NCBI GenBank assembly: GCA_003551665.1
Contig: PUNE01000013.1
Span: forward strand, 1 to 64,000
Direction of reading: 5' to 3'
From: Halobacteroidaceae bacterium
GTDB lineage: Bacteria > Bacillota > Halanaerobiia > B1SED10-174
Length of the DNA: 64,000 nucleotides
Under the pieces are notes generated by a model, which worked only from the letters and a program-made list of their open reading frames with translations, searched no databases and was not told the DNA's origin. The first letter of the stretch is position 1, and the number at the start of each line of letters is the position of its first letter. Below are positions 16,162 to 25,252 of this stretch, piece after piece. A program made the translations under genes and the position numbers.

Positions 16162-17772
16162 CTAGTAAGATGCTATGTGGCTGTCCGTCCGGGGTTCAGT
16201 ACCCCCGGCCAGAACTCCGTTTCTTTCCCTGAGAATAATCTGTCCCCGACCAAATGACCCGGATTCCAGCTTGACTTCCACCTGATGCCCCCTGTCTGCA
16301 AGTTCAAGAGCAAGGTGTTCGGGGAAATTTTTCTCCACGGCCACCTTTTTTCCTTCCAGCCACTGCCAGCGAGGTGCGTCCAGGGCCGCCTGGGGAGACA
16401 GGTTCTGGTCGATCATTTTACGGAGAACCTGCAAATGGCCCTGGGTCTGCATATAACCGCCCATGACTCCGAAGGGGCCCACGGGCTGATTATCACGGGT
16501 TAAAAAGCCGGGAATTATGGTGTGGAAGGTTTTCTTTTCCCCTTCCAGGGCATTGGGGTGTTCGGGGTCAAGCCGGAAGGAAAAACCCCGATTTTGCATG
16601 CTTATGCCTGTCCCGGGTATGACTACCCCAGAACCAAAGCCCATAAAATTGCTCTGGATAAAAGAAACCATATTCCCCTCTCCGTCCGCAGCAGCCAGGT
16701 AAACTGTTCCCCCTGAGGGGGGTTGTCCCGGGCTGGGAGTTAAAGCCCTGCTGCCTATGAGGCGGGCCCTTTCCTCACAGTATTTACTGGAAAGGAGTTC
16801 TTCTGGGGCAACCTTCATTTTTCCGGGATCGGTAATCTGGGCCATTCCGTCGGTTAAGGCCAGTTTTAGGGCCTCGATTTCCCTGTGGAAAAACTCTGCC
16901 GGAGAAACTTCTTCTGGGGGGAGGTGCTTTAAAATGCCCAGGGCCATCAGGGCAACCATGCCCTGGCCGTTGGGGGGAATTTCCCAGACCCTGTAGCGGC
17001 CGTAATCCATCCCCAGCGGCTCTACCCAGCGGGGTTCAAATTCAGCCAGGTCTTCCCCGGTCAGGTACCCACCGTTTTTTTCAGAACAGCTGGCAATATC
17101 CTGGGCAAGAGGGCCCCTGTAGAAAGAGTTCCCATTGCTTTCAGCAATCTGCTTCAGGGTTTCGGCCATGTCCTGGCTATTCCAGATTTCCCCGGGATAG
17201 GGAGCTCTGCCTGCCGGGGCAAAGGTGGAAAACCAGTTCCTGAATTCTTCTCCCTTTAATTTTTCGGCATATGTCCTGTAAGCCCTGGCCCAAGCACGGG
17301 CTAGGACCGGGGAAAGAGGGTAACCTTCCTCGGCAAAGCGATGTGCAGGCTCAAAAAGGCGGGCAAAGGGAAGACGGCCCAATTTTTCCGATGCCGAAGC
17401 CCAGCCGCCAACCGCTCCGGGCACAGTAACGGGGAGCCAACCCCAGGCGGGGATCCTGTCGTAACCCTCACCTTTAACTTTTTCTATGGAAATGGAACGG
17501 GGGGAAGGACCGCTGGCGTTGAGGCCGTGGAGTTTTCCCTGGCTCCAGATGAGGGCGAAAGCATCGCTGCCCAGCCCGTTGGAGGTAGGTTCCACTACCG
17601 TCAGGGCTATTGCTGCTGCCAGGGCAGCATCAACTGCATTGCCGCCCGCCTGCATCATTTCCAGTCCGGCCTGGGCTGCTAGGGGTTGAGAGGTGGCAAC
17701 CATGCCATTTTTTGCATAAACAAGGCTGCGGCGGGAGGGATAGGGGTTGTAATGAGGGTTATAATTGATCAT
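16162..17772 (-). CDS. Gamma-glutamyltransferase family protein (cytoplasmic, YwrD-like)
   Basis: This 536-residue protein is a gamma-glutamyltranspeptidase homologue. AKNGMVATSQPLAAQAGLEM starts the large subunit, and MQAGGNAVDAALAAAIAL follows. The autoprocessing threonine lies in the segment SGGTVYLAAADGEGNMVSF, around residue 344, where the precursor would split into two subunits. Unlike secreted GGTs it has no signal peptide, like the B. subtilis YwrD class. The family transfers or hydrolyses gamma-glutamyl groups. The usual glycine pair in the small subunit is not obvious, so the activity is unverified. The start ATG has AGGAGG seven bases upstream. Confidence 0.85.
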   Translation of the reverse strand: MINYNPHYNPYPSRRSLVYAKNGMVATSQPLAAQAGLEMMQAGGNAVDAALAAAIALTVVEPTSNGLGSDAFALIWSQGKLHGLNASGPSPRSISIEKVKGEGYDRIPAWGWLPVTVPGAVGGWASASEKLGRLPFARLFEPAHRFAEEGYPLSPVLARAWARAYRTYAEKLKGEEFRNWFSTFAPAGRAPYPGEIWNSQDMAETLKQIAESNGNSFYRGPLAQDIASCSEKNGGYLTGEDLAEFEPRWVEPLGMDYGRYRVWEIPPNGQGMVALMALGILKHLPPEEVSPAEFFHREIEALKLALTDGMAQITDPGKMKVAPEELLSSKYCEERARLIGSRALTPSPGQPPSGGTVYLAAADGEGNMVSFIQSNFMGFGSGVVIPGTGISMQNRGFSFRLDPEHPNALEGEKKTFHTIIPGFLTRDNQPVGPFGVMGGYMQTQGHLQVLRKMIDQNLSPQAALDAPRWQWLEGKKVAVEKNFPEHLALELADRGHQVEVKLESGSFGRGQIILRERNGVLAGGTEPRTDSHIASY

Positions 17773-17949
17773 TTAAAAGCCTCCTGTATTCCTTTTTATT
17801 AGTAATTTCCCAGCCGGAAACTTTTTTCCTGCTTTATGGGAAAAATATCGTTTTGTTCTTGTAAAAGCAAATGAAACAGAGTAATATAGTGTTGCAATAA
17901 TCTATTTTTTTCTGGAGAAAAGGGTCTTGTGGAAGGGAGGAAAAACCCC

Positions 17950-18087
17950 ATGGAAGTATTTGGGCTTCTGGCACCTATTGCCTTTGTTTTTGGGTTGGCG
18001 GCCATTTCCCAGGGATCCAGCTTAAAAAAAGAGGTAGAGAAATTGAAAGACAGGATTGAGGAAATGGAAGAAAGATTATCTCATTAA
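17950..18087 (+). CDS. Small single-pass coiled-coil membrane protein (45 aa)
   Basis: This 45-residue frame starts at an ATG nine bases after GGGAGG. Residues 1-20 are hydrophobic (MEVFGLLAPIAFVFGLAAIS). Residues 22-44 are charged with heptad spacing (LKKEVEKLKDRIEEMEERL), which predicts one membrane helix followed by a short coiled coil. Similar short proteins are common in Firmicutes but have no assigned role. It sits 27 bp upstream of rsgA and may be cotranscribed. The rest of 17773-18114 holds only the promoter region. Confidence 0.7.
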   Translation: MEVFGLLAPIAFVFGLAAISQGSSLKKEVEKLKDRIEEMEERLSH

Positions 18088-18114
18088 TTAATTTTTATCA
18101 TAAGGAGGACGCTC

Positions 18115-19152
18115 ATGCATTTGAAAGAGATGGGTTGGAAAACCCGGTTGGAAGAAGCTTTTCATCAGCTCTCACCTGCCAGGGGAATCTTCCCTGCCCG
18201 GGTTATCTCCAGGCATAAAAATATTTACAGGGTTCTATCAGAACAGGGGGAATTTCCAGCTGATATTACGGGAAAAATGAAACACAAAAGAGCATTTCCC
18301 GCAGTTGGAGATTGGGTTGCAGCCCAGCTTCCTCAAGGACAGGGTCCGGCCATTATCCAGGAAATATTGCCTCGCCAGAGCAAGTTTTCACGCAAAGAGG
18401 CAGGTGAGGTCACAACAGAGCAGGTGGTTGCAGCTAATATTGACGTGGTGTTCTTGATGACTTCCCTTAATCAGGATTTTAACCTGCGCAGGTTGGAGCG
18501 GTACCTGACTGTAATCTGGGAAAGTGGTGCCTTACCGGTTATTCTGCTCAGCAAGGCCGACCTGGAAGACCGACCAGAGGAAAGAAAAGCTGAAGTAGAG
18601 GCAATAGCCCCGGGGGTGGAGGTAATTATTTTGAGCACCCTTGAAGGGGAGGGGCTAGATGATATTTCTACTTACCTCCAGTCAGGGAAAACAATAGCCA
18701 TTGTTGGCTCTTCAGGTGTGGGCAAATCAACCCTCATCAATGCCCTGGTTGGCGAAGAAATAGTGGAAGTCCAGGAAATTCGCGAACATGATGGGCGCGG
18801 ACGCCACACTACAACTCATTCCCGACTGTTTTTCCTCCTCCAGGGTGGAATGCTCATTGACACCCCTGGGTTGAGAGAACTTCAACTCTGGGAAGGTGAA
18901 GAAGGAATTGATATTACCTTTGCCGATATTGAAGAACTTGCCCTTAACTGCCGTTTTAATGATTGTGCCCATGATAAAGAACCGGGGTGTGCGGTGAAAA
19001 ATGCAATTGACGAGGGAGATATACCCTCCGAACGCTTGAAAAACTACCGCAAGTTAAAAAGGGAACTGGCCTACATCGAAATGAAGAAAAAGAAAGGGGC
19101 CAACAAGGCAGAAAAAATGAAGTGGGAAAAACTTCTCAAGGGAGAGGATTAA
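18115..19152 (+). CDS. rsgA: Ribosome small-subunit-dependent GTPase RsgA
   Basis: This 345-residue circularly permuted GTPase acts in late 30S subunit maturation. It has an N-terminal OB fold (about residues 22-95). The GTPase motifs appear in permuted order: G4-like SKAD (146-149), G1 GSSGVGKST (198-206) and G3 DTPG (249-252). The C-terminal zinc finger is C279, C284, H286 and C292. Length and architecture match the family. The ATG is preceded by AAGGAGG. A strong terminator follows, so it ends a transcription unit with the 45-residue gene at most. Confidence 0.95.
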   Translation: MHLKEMGWKTRLEEAFHQLSPARGIFPARVISRHKNIYRVLSEQGEFPADITGKMKHKRAFPAVGDWVAAQLPQGQGPAIIQEILPRQSKFSRKEAGEVTTEQVVAANIDVVFLMTSLNQDFNLRRLERYLTVIWESGALPVILLSKADLEDRPEERKAEVEAIAPGVEVIILSTLEGEGLDDISTYLQSGKTIAIVGSSGVGKSTLINALVGEEIVEVQEIREHDGRGRHTTTHSRLFFLLQGGMLIDTPGLRELQLWEGEEGIDITFADIEELALNCRFNDCAHDKEPGCAVKNAIDEGDIPSERLKNYRKLKRELAYIEMKKKKGANKAEKMKWEKLLKGED

Positions 19153-19190
19153 GCTTTTCTTTTTTGGGGAAGAATAAGTGGGAAAACAGG

Positions 19191-19215
19191 AAAACCTCCG
19201 GAATCCGGAGGTTTT
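19191..19215. terminator. Bidirectional terminator after rsgA
   Basis: AAAACCTCCG (19191-19200) and CGGAGGTTTT (19206-19215) form a 10-bp stem with a five-base loop. The flanking A and T runs let it work in both directions, for rsgA and for the minus-strand metQ remnant. Confidence 0.85.
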
Positions 19216-19220
19216 CTCCC

Positions 19221-19552
19221 TTAAAAGGCTGGCACAATGGAATTCTCATATTTCCGGACGATAAAATCCCTGACCTTTTCATGGTTTAAAGCCTCTGCAA
19301 GCTTCAAAATCGTTTCGTTATTTTTATCCTCTTTTCTTACTGCCAGCACATTTACATAGGGTGATGTAGAATCTTCGATAAAAAGGGAGTCAGCAGTTGG
19401 GTCGAAACCTGCTTCCAGGGCGTAATTGGTATTAATTACAGCAATAGCAACATCGGGTAATGCCCTGGGGAGGGATATAGCCTCCGGCTCAACTATTTCC
19501 AGGTTTTTGGGTTTTCAAGGGGGTTAAAAGCCTGGGGAAAAAGGGAAATGTT
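19221..19552 (-). pseudogene. Remnant of a MetQ/NlpA-type substrate-binding lipoprotein
   Basis: On the minus strand, 97 codons ending at 19221 encode KPKNLEIVEPEAISLPRAL at one end, then AVINTNYALEAG, IEDSTSPYVNVLAVR and SIVPAF at the stop. This is the C-terminal third of NlpA/MetQ methionine-binding lipoproteins. Going upstream the frame meets a TGA at 19515-19517. A +1/-1 shift restores a related frame (QAFNPLENPK) for about another 12 codons before similarity ends, close to the stop of the RocB gene. No start, signal peptide or ABC partner genes are present, so this is a decayed fragment left by a deletion. Confidence 0.75.
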
Positions 19553-19585
19553 ATGAGCCTTCACAGGAAATTTTTCTCCCTTTTT

Positions 19586-21229
19586 TTATTTTCTCTCCTG
19601 CAGCAAATCCTGGACTGCCCGGGAAAGGAGATGGGGTACAACGTTGAAACTGTAAGAACACTCAAGCCTTTCTGTGTGCCTGTGGGCATCATAGCCCTGA
19701 ACGCTGATATTGATTACCGGGAGATCAATTTCTTTCAGGTCTTCCAGGGGCAGAGTATACCCCCGGCCCCAGGTCGGCATATTGGGTTTAAAATAATTTT
19801 TGGTATCCTGGTAATCAGAAAGCTGGCAGAAATTAAGGTCTGATATCCCCGGGAAGAAAGGAAAAAGGCTGACCTCGTAACCATGTATATCCCTGGCCAG
19901 TTGCTTCAGTCCACGGGCAACCTTTAACATTTCCCGATCTCTTCCACCCTGGGGGTTGGATTTTACCGGGGGATAGAATGGAGGGGTAAAGCCAAAAACA
20001 AGTCCTGGTCCTTCTTTTTGGAGAAAATCATCAATAATTTCCGTAATCCGGAGACATATTTCCTGTTCTTCCATGTGGTGCTGGTTTTGCAGGAAAAATT
20101 CCGAAATAACCCGGTCTAATTTGCTCCCATTTTCCCCCCGGGCCTGGTTATAAAACTCTTCGTAGGTTAAAACCCAGCCCTTTCTCTTTTTCTCGGGGGG
20201 TTTTTGTCCCTGGCGGGAAAGATATTTTTGCAACCTCTCGTCCATGAGGGGGTTCAGCTCAGAAAAAATCCTCTCCCCGATTTCTATAACTTCCTGTAGG
20301 AGTTCCCGGGGGCTCCGGTAAAGGAGAGAATAATTAAAATAACACCCGGCCGTATGAGGGATCTGGGCCGAATAATGTCTTTTATTATCCCTTACCTTGA
20401 GAAAAGTTGGAGGTGGGGCCATATAACCTTCCAGTTCCTCGCAGAGATCAACATTGCCTTCAATTTTTCTGATCAACTCTGCAATCAACAGGTTGGCGTT
20501 AAACCCGCTCAGAACGTCTCCAACGTGAGTTTCCATCCCCCGGGCATAGCAAAAAAGGACAGCTTTCCCCATTGAACCAGTATAAATGTACCGGTTTTTG
20601 TCGCCGGGAAATGCGGGGAAGGATGGTTCGCAGTTAATAACTCCCCGATAATCCAGTTCTCTTTCCCGGCGGAGTCGGGTTAATAATTTAATTGCTGTCA
20701 GCATGCCCCGGGAAGTTGTTTCTTCGTCGGGGACAGAAAGGAGTAGAATATTGCCCTGGAGGTTTTCCAATCTGGAAAGGTCATTCAAAAGACAGATCTG
20801 GACACTCAACCCGGCTTTCATATCCGCAGTTCCCCGGCCAAACAGAAAATCATTTTCCTGCCCTGAAGGGAGAAGGGCTCTTATCTCTTCCCTCTGGAGA
20901 AGTTGGGCCGTCAATTTCGGAGGGGAAAAGGCCAGTGCCTGGTGTTTCCCGTAGTCCAGAACATCTACCACGTCGTAGTGGCTCAGGAGGATTACTGACT
21001 GTTTGCCCCTGCCGGGAAGAAAGGCCCCAAAAACCTCCCGGTTATGGGGGTCACCTTGCAACCTTTCCCGGATAATGTTTTGGGGGTTTTGCTGGAAAAA
21101 GGGAATCCGGGAAATCACCTCATCAAGTAATTCCACCATGGAATTCTCTGCAGTGGTATTGGAAAATGAAGGAACAGCGCATAATTCAATGAGTAGCTCT
21201 TTGATCCTTTGGGGTTGCGACCAGTTCAT
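19586..21229 (-). CDS. rocB: RocB-like M20 peptidase (arginine utilisation protein)
   Basis: This 547-residue protein has the length and architecture of B. subtilis RocB, an M20-family metallohydrolase. Zinc-site motifs are LLSHYDVVDV (about residues 81-90), FGRGTADMKAG (about 130-140) and SVPDEETTSRG (about 165-175). RocB is linked to arginine catabolism, but its exact reaction is not established. The start ATG at 21229 has GGAG nine bases upstream on the minus strand. A ureohydrolase-family gene lies 17 kb away, so amino acid breakdown is a shared theme rather than one operon. The upstream region 21230-21600 shows no gene that I can support. Confidence 0.85.
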   Translation of the reverse strand: MNWSQPQRIKELLIELCAVPSFSNTTAENSMVELLDEVISRIPFFQQNPQNIIRERLQGDPHNREVFGAFLPGRGKQSVILLSHYDVVDVLDYGKHQALAFSPPKLTAQLLQREEIRALLPSGQENDFLFGRGTADMKAGLSVQICLLNDLSRLENLQGNILLLSVPDEETTSRGMLTAIKLLTRLRRERELDYRGVINCEPSFPAFPGDKNRYIYTGSMGKAVLFCYARGMETHVGDVLSGFNANLLIAELIRKIEGNVDLCEELEGYMAPPPTFLKVRDNKRHYSAQIPHTAGCYFNYSLLYRSPRELLQEVIEIGERIFSELNPLMDERLQKYLSRQGQKPPEKKRKGWVLTYEEFYNQARGENGSKLDRVISEFFLQNQHHMEEQEICLRITEIIDDFLQKEGPGLVFGFTPPFYPPVKSNPQGGRDREMLKVARGLKQLARDIHGYEVSLFPFFPGISDLNFCQLSDYQDTKNYFKPNMPTWGRGYTLPLEDLKEIDLPVINISVQGYDAHRHTERLECSYSFNVVPHLLSRAVQDLLQERK

Positions 21230-21600
21230 ATTATTTCAACTCCTGTTATATGGGGAATGAATGAAAACCAGGATTGTGACCGGAAAAAAGAAAAAGAAGG
21301 CAAATCTTTAAGGGCTTTCCAGAAAACATGTGCCCAATGGGATCGGATAGAAACTGGATTTACCAAAATTACAGGGAGAAAAAAAGAAAGTGTGAATTCT
21401 GGGGGAATGTTACTCACATAGAGGACTATTTAACTTTTTTCCCTTTGTTCCTCTTTTTATTTAAAATAAGCCCCGGAAAAATTGTTAGAATCTGGTGTGG
21501 AAAAGGGGAATCCAGGGGTTGTTATCCTGGTAAGGTAAGGGAAGGTCAGGAAAAGGAGAAAACTCCCGGGAGTAGAAAAAAGAAGTGGGGGGTGTTGAAG

Positions 21601-22074
21601 TTGGCCATAAAATATATTTTCCACCAGGGTTCACCAGAAGACTTTTCTTCCTGGCCCCAGTTGGTAAAACTCAATCAGGAAATTTTCGGCCCCGAATCCC
21701 GACTGCAAAAGGCAGGGGAAATGGACAATTTATTCATCCAGGCCGCCCTTGACGGAGAACGGATCATTGGCTATAAAATTGGTTATCCCTATGATTCCGT
21801 AACCTTTTACAGCTGGATGGGTGGAGTTGATCCCGATTACAGGGGACAGGGGATCGCCAGGGAATTGATGAGGCAGCAGCATCAGTGGTGTGCCCACCAG
21901 GGTTATCTTGAGGTCCAGACCAAAACCCAGAACCGATGGCGGGAAATGTTAATGCTGAACATTTCCTCTGGTTTTGATATCATCGGTTGCCAAATTGACC
22001 GCCGGGGAGAATTAAAAATTATCCTAAGCAAAAATTTAACCGATAATCTAATTAAGGATGGAGGAGATAATTAA
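21601..22074 (+). CDS. GNAT family acetyltransferase
   Basis: This protein of about 157 residues has the GNAT acetyl-CoA motif GVDPDYRGQGIARELMRQQ (about residues 75-93), preceded by the beta4 strand IIGYKIGYPY. The frame is open far upstream, but the only ribosome binding site is GGGGGGUG at 21587-21594. This supports the TTG at 21601, or possibly the TTG at 21595. The substrate is unknown. It is the first gene of a tight run with the alpha/beta hydrolase (adjacent), HD protein and GrpB-like gene. Confidence 0.8.
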   Translation: MAIKYIFHQGSPEDFSSWPQLVKLNQEIFGPESRLQKAGEMDNLFIQAALDGERIIGYKIGYPYDSVTFYSWMGGVDPDYRGQGIARELMRQQHQWCAHQGYLEVQTKTQNRWREMLMLNISSGFDIIGCQIDRRGELKIILSKNLTDNLIKDGGDN

Positions 22075-22893
22075 ATGGGTCTTTATGAAAAAGGAACCTT
22101 CCCCGTTTCCGGAGGGAGGATGGATTATATTTCTTTTGGCAGTGGTTTTCCTCTTTTAATAATTCCGGGACTCGGAGATGGACTGGTTCGGGTAGGGAAA
22201 AGTGCTCTCCAGCTCTATCTTTATTACCGGGATTACGGGAAAAAAGGACGGATTATTATTGCCAGCAGACCTGAACCAGTTAAACAGGGATCTACTACCA
22301 GGGAAATGGCTGCAGAATATGCCCACCTGATGGACCACCTGGGTTTTTCGAATTTCAATGTCCTCGGTCTTTCCATGGGGGGAATGATTGCCCAGTATCT
22401 TGCTGCTGATTATCCGGAAAAGGTGAAAAAAACAGTATTTGCAGTTACCGTTCCCCGGGCGGACAAAAGGGCGAAGGGAGTTGTCAGCCACTGGGTGGAA
22501 CTGGCAGAAAAAAATCGCTACAAAGACCTCCTGATTGATACCAACCTGAAAACCTTCCAGGAACCCCGGGCCAGTCGCTATGCCCGCCTGATTTCAATTC
22601 TGGGTACCTTTTACAGGCCCCGGGACCTTTCCCGCTTTATAATCCAGGGACAGGCCTGCCTGGATCATGATGCCAGGGATATCCTGGGAAAAATTGAATC
22701 CCCCGCCCTGGTTATTAGTGGAGAAAAAGATCTGATTACTTCACCTGAACTGGGGCAAGAATTACACCAGTCCCTTGAGAACAGTTCATTTGAACTGTTA
22801 AAGGGAGTTGGACACGGAGGTTTCGAAGAGCGCAAGCAGGAATTTTCCCGGTTGATCTGGGATTTTTATTCCAATAGGAGTAAGGAGGAATAA
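22075..22893 (+). CDS. Alpha/beta hydrolase
   Basis: This 272-residue alpha/beta hydrolase fold protein shows an oxyanion segment LLIIPGLGDG (about residues 27-36), nucleophile elbow GLSMGGMIAQY (Ser near 101), the acid in SGEKDLITSP and the catalytic histidine in GVGHGGFEE. It is probably an esterase or lipase-like enzyme; the substrate is unknown. The ATG follows GGAGG. It begins directly after the stop of the GNAT gene and ends one base before the HD gene. Confidence 0.87.
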   Translation: MGLYEKGTFPVSGGRMDYISFGSGFPLLIIPGLGDGLVRVGKSALQLYLYYRDYGKKGRIIIASRPEPVKQGSTTREMAAEYAHLMDHLGFSNFNVLGLSMGGMIAQYLAADYPEKVKKTVFAVTVPRADKRAKGVVSHWVELAEKNRYKDLLIDTNLKTFQEPRASRYARLISILGTFYRPRDLSRFIIQGQACLDHDARDILGKIESPALVISGEKDLITSPELGQELHQSLENSSFELLKGVGHGGFEERKQEFSRLIWDFYSNRSKEE

Positions 22894-22894
22894 A

Positions 22895-23536
22895 ATGGAT
22901 TTTCCAGAACTGGAAACCCTGGCCCGGAAATTGATGGGCAAAAGGAAAACCCGCGATAACCGGGAAACAGGTTTCATTTTTAACCACGGACGGAGAGTGG
23001 GGTTCCTTGCCACCAAACTTCGCTCCCTGGTGGCAGCAGATTACCCGGAATTTGATGATTTAATTTACCTGGCCGGTCTTTATCACGATATCGGCAGGGG
23101 CATTGAACCCCATTCCTGGTCAGGTGCAGTTCTGGCGAGGGAAATACTTAAGGAACACCTGGCAAAGGAAGAGCTTGAAACTGTCCTGGATATTATTAGC
23201 AACCATAATCGGATCCTTCCCGGTGCAGAACACCCTTTTTATATCAGGGTAATTCAGGATGCTGATCTCCTTGATCATATGGGAACCATGGAAGTCTGGC
23301 TTAAATTTTTCGATTTTTCCAGCAGAGGGGATGGCCCGGAAGGGGTACTGGAGTACTGGAAAAGTGAAGATTACCAGAGAAAAACTGTCCAGTGGCGAAA
23401 TCGGCTGAATTTCGAGGAGTCAAAAAAAATATTTGATGAACGGATGGAATTTTTAAAAAGGTTTATCAGAAGGATGGAAAGGGAAAATAACGGGGAGATT
23501 TTCGGACTGGAGGAGATGGAAGGTGCCCCTGAATAA
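22895..23536 (+). CDS. HD-domain phosphohydrolase
   Basis: This 213-residue protein has the HD metal-binding signature: H in FNHGRRVGFLATKL (about residue 28), HD in AGLYHDIGRGIEPHS (about 65-66) and the final aspartate in IQDADLLDHMG. The proteins act on phosphoester or nucleotide substrates. The specific substrate is unknown. Its 3' end overlaps the GrpB-like gene by 14 bp. Confidence 0.85.
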   Translation: MDFPELETLARKLMGKRKTRDNRETGFIFNHGRRVGFLATKLRSLVAADYPEFDDLIYLAGLYHDIGRGIEPHSWSGAVLAREILKEHLAKEELETVLDIISNHNRILPGAEHPFYIRVIQDADLLDHMGTMEVWLKFFDFSSRGDGPEGVLEYWKSEDYQRKTVQWRNRLNFEESKKIFDERMEFLKRFIRRMERENNGEIFGLEEMEGAPE

Positions 23537-24095
23537 AAGAGAACCGGTAGTTATTGTTCCCTACGATCCCTGCTGGCCCCTGGAATTTAAGAACCTTGCG
23601 GAAGTCTTGAAAAACCACCTGGGAGAACTGGCCATAGCAATTGAGCACGTTGGCAGCACTTCAGTCCCGGGTCTCCCCGCGAAACCAATAATAGATCTGG
23701 ATGTGGTAATTGCAGGAGAAGAAAAACTGCAGGAGGTAACAGAGCAACTCAAAACCCTGGATTACACTCCCGAAGGGGAAAAGGGTATTCCAGGCCGGTG
23801 GGCTTTCAGCAGGAAAGACGAAAAAACTCCCAATGACGGGAGCCAAAAAACCTGGATGGACCACCATTTATACGTGTGTCCGGAGGGAACGCTGGAGTTA
23901 AAAAGACACCTTTTTTTACGTGAATACCTTCGTTTTCACCCTGAAACTGCCAGAGCATACGGGAAAATGAAAAAGGTTTTTTCGGAAGAATTCGCACAGG
24001 ACCGAATGGAATATACTGAAGCCAAAACGGATTTCCTGCAGAAAATTCTTGCCAGGGGCGCTCCAGATTATGAACTGGAAAAGGCCAGAAAGTGA
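23523..24095 (+). CDS. GrpB family (UPF0157) nucleotidyltransferase-fold protein
   Basis: This 190-residue protein matches the GrpB/UPF0157 family: VPYDPCWPLEFKNL near the N-terminus, IEHVGSTSVPGLPAKPIIDL (about residues 40-59) and HHLYVCPEGTLELKRHLFLR (about residues 113-132). The fold is nucleotidyltransferase-like, but the function is not established. The GTG start overlaps the HD gene, with GGAGG and GGAAG just upstream, which indicates coupled translation. Confidence 0.87.
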   Translation: MPLNKREPVVIVPYDPCWPLEFKNLAEVLKNHLGELAIAIEHVGSTSVPGLPAKPIIDLDVVIAGEEKLQEVTEQLKTLDYTPEGEKGIPGRWAFSRKDEKTPNDGSQKTWMDHHLYVCPEGTLELKRHLFLREYLRFHPETARAYGKMKKVFSEEFAQDRMEYTEAKTDFLQKILARGAPDYELEKARK

Positions 24096-24187
24096 GATCA
24101 GTCAGGGGTAATTATACCCGAACTAGAGGACAAAATTTGCTGGTTTTTAATATCACTGATTTAAATTTGGAAGGGGGAAGAGGAGGT

Positions 24188-24679
24188 ATGGAAAAAATAA
24201 ACGGACTGCCGCCGGTAATTGCTCCTGGCTGCCGGGTTTTACTCCTGGGCTCCATGCCCGGGCAAGTTTCCCTGGAGAAAAGAGAATATTATGCCCATCC
24301 CCGGAACGATTTCTGGCCAATTATTTTTTCCCTGCTCCAGCTTCCTCTTCCTTTTGATTATCAAAAAAGGCAGGATTTAATTCTTAAAAGAGGCATTGCC
24401 CTCTGGGATGTCCTGAAAACCTGCCAGCGAAATGGAAGTTCTGATTCTTCGATCAGGGCAGGAGAACTTAATGATTTTTCAACACTCTTTAACCGTAATA
24501 ATTCTATACGGGCTGTTTTTTTTAACGGGAAAAAGGCCGGGGATCTTTTCAATACCCGGGGAGGTTATCTACCCCGAGGAACAAATAGTTTTTACCTGCC
24601 TTCTTCCAGCCCGGCCCATACCATCAGCCGCAGGGAAAAACTGGAGGCCTGGAAGAGAATACTGGTTTACCTTGATTAA
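24188..24679 (+). CDS. DNA-deoxyinosine/hypoxanthine glycosylase (UDG superfamily)
   Basis: This protein of about 163 residues is of the TIGR04274 type. VLLLGSMPGQVSLEKREYY is the substrate-water loop (about residues 18-36), followed by AHPRNDFWPI, and SSSPAHTISRREK is the C-terminal DNA-intercalation loop. The family removes deaminated adenine (hypoxanthine) from DNA in base excision repair. The frame is open 32 codons further upstream. The ATG at 24188, after GGGGGAAGAGGAGG, is chosen because similarity begins there. Confidence 0.82.
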   Translation: MEKINGLPPVIAPGCRVLLLGSMPGQVSLEKREYYAHPRNDFWPIIFSLLQLPLPFDYQKRQDLILKRGIALWDVLKTCQRNGSSDSSIRAGELNDFSTLFNRNNSIRAVFFNGKKAGDLFNTRGGYLPRGTNSFYLPSSSPAHTISRREKLEAWKRILVYLD

Positions 24680-24701
24680 AAAAAGAATGGGGGAATGCAC
24701 T

Positions 24702-25100
24702 GTGGCACTTGAACCTGGATTAAAAGGAATGGCTGAACTTTTAGTTAAAAAGGAAAATACGGCTCGGGAAATGGAGAGTGGATCCCTATCTGTCCTGGCT
24801 ACTCCAGCGCTTGTTGCTTTAATGGAAAAGGCCGCAACCAGGGCCCTGGAGGGGCACCTGGAAGAAGGAAAGACAACGGTTGGGATCCGGATTGATGTTC
24901 ATCACCTGGCCCCAACTCCCCTGGGAATGACCGTAAAAGCCCGGGCAGAACTCATTGATGTCGAGGGCCAAAGGCTCCATTTCCAAGTGGAAGCAGGCGA
25001 CGAGACTGAATTAATTGGCCGGGCAGAACATTTCCGGGTGATTATCCCCGGGGAAAATTTTGAAAAAAGGGCCGAAGGGAAAAAGGAAGCACAGGAGTGA
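24702..25100 (+). CDS. FlK-like thioesterase (hotdog fold)
   Basis: This 132-residue hotdog-fold protein resembles fluoroacetyl-CoA thioesterase relatives: LATPALVALMEKAATRALEG (about residues 29-48), TTVGIRIDVHHLAPTPLGM (about residues 56-74) and GRAEHFRVII near the end. These proteins hydrolyse acyl-CoA thioesters, possibly a toxic or dead-end acyl-CoA. The frame is open upstream, but GGGGGAA (24689-24695) supports the GTG at 24702. An ATG at 24687 is the alternative. Confidence 0.82.
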   Translation: MALEPGLKGMAELLVKKENTAREMESGSLSVLATPALVALMEKAATRALEGHLEEGKTTVGIRIDVHHLAPTPLGMTVKARAELIDVEGQRLHFQVEAGDETELIGRAEHFRVIIPGENFEKRAEGKKEAQE

Positions 25101-25217
25101 AAGCTGTTAATTGTAGAAGGGGTCTTTTGTTTTAAAACAAAAAAATGGAAAATCATCAAAAAACCAAAGAAAAAAATAAAAATATAGGTCAAAAAGGTTA
25201 AAAAAATCAATTTTTCC

Positions 25218-25246
25218 TTGACAAATATTCTCTTTCTGAATATAAT
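25218..25246 (+). promoter_or_regulatory. Perfect consensus promoter of a candidate small RNA
   Basis: TTGACA (25218-25223) and TATAAT (25241-25246) are both perfect and spaced by 17 bp. No gene starts within 140 bp, and a terminator lies about 75 bp after the expected start site. Confidence 0.85.
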
Positions 25247-25252
25247 AAAGAC

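Noticed and set aside
19553-19843. 96-codon plus-strand frame over the end of rocB
   Set aside because: It is antisense to the conserved RocB C-terminus and has no ribosome binding site.
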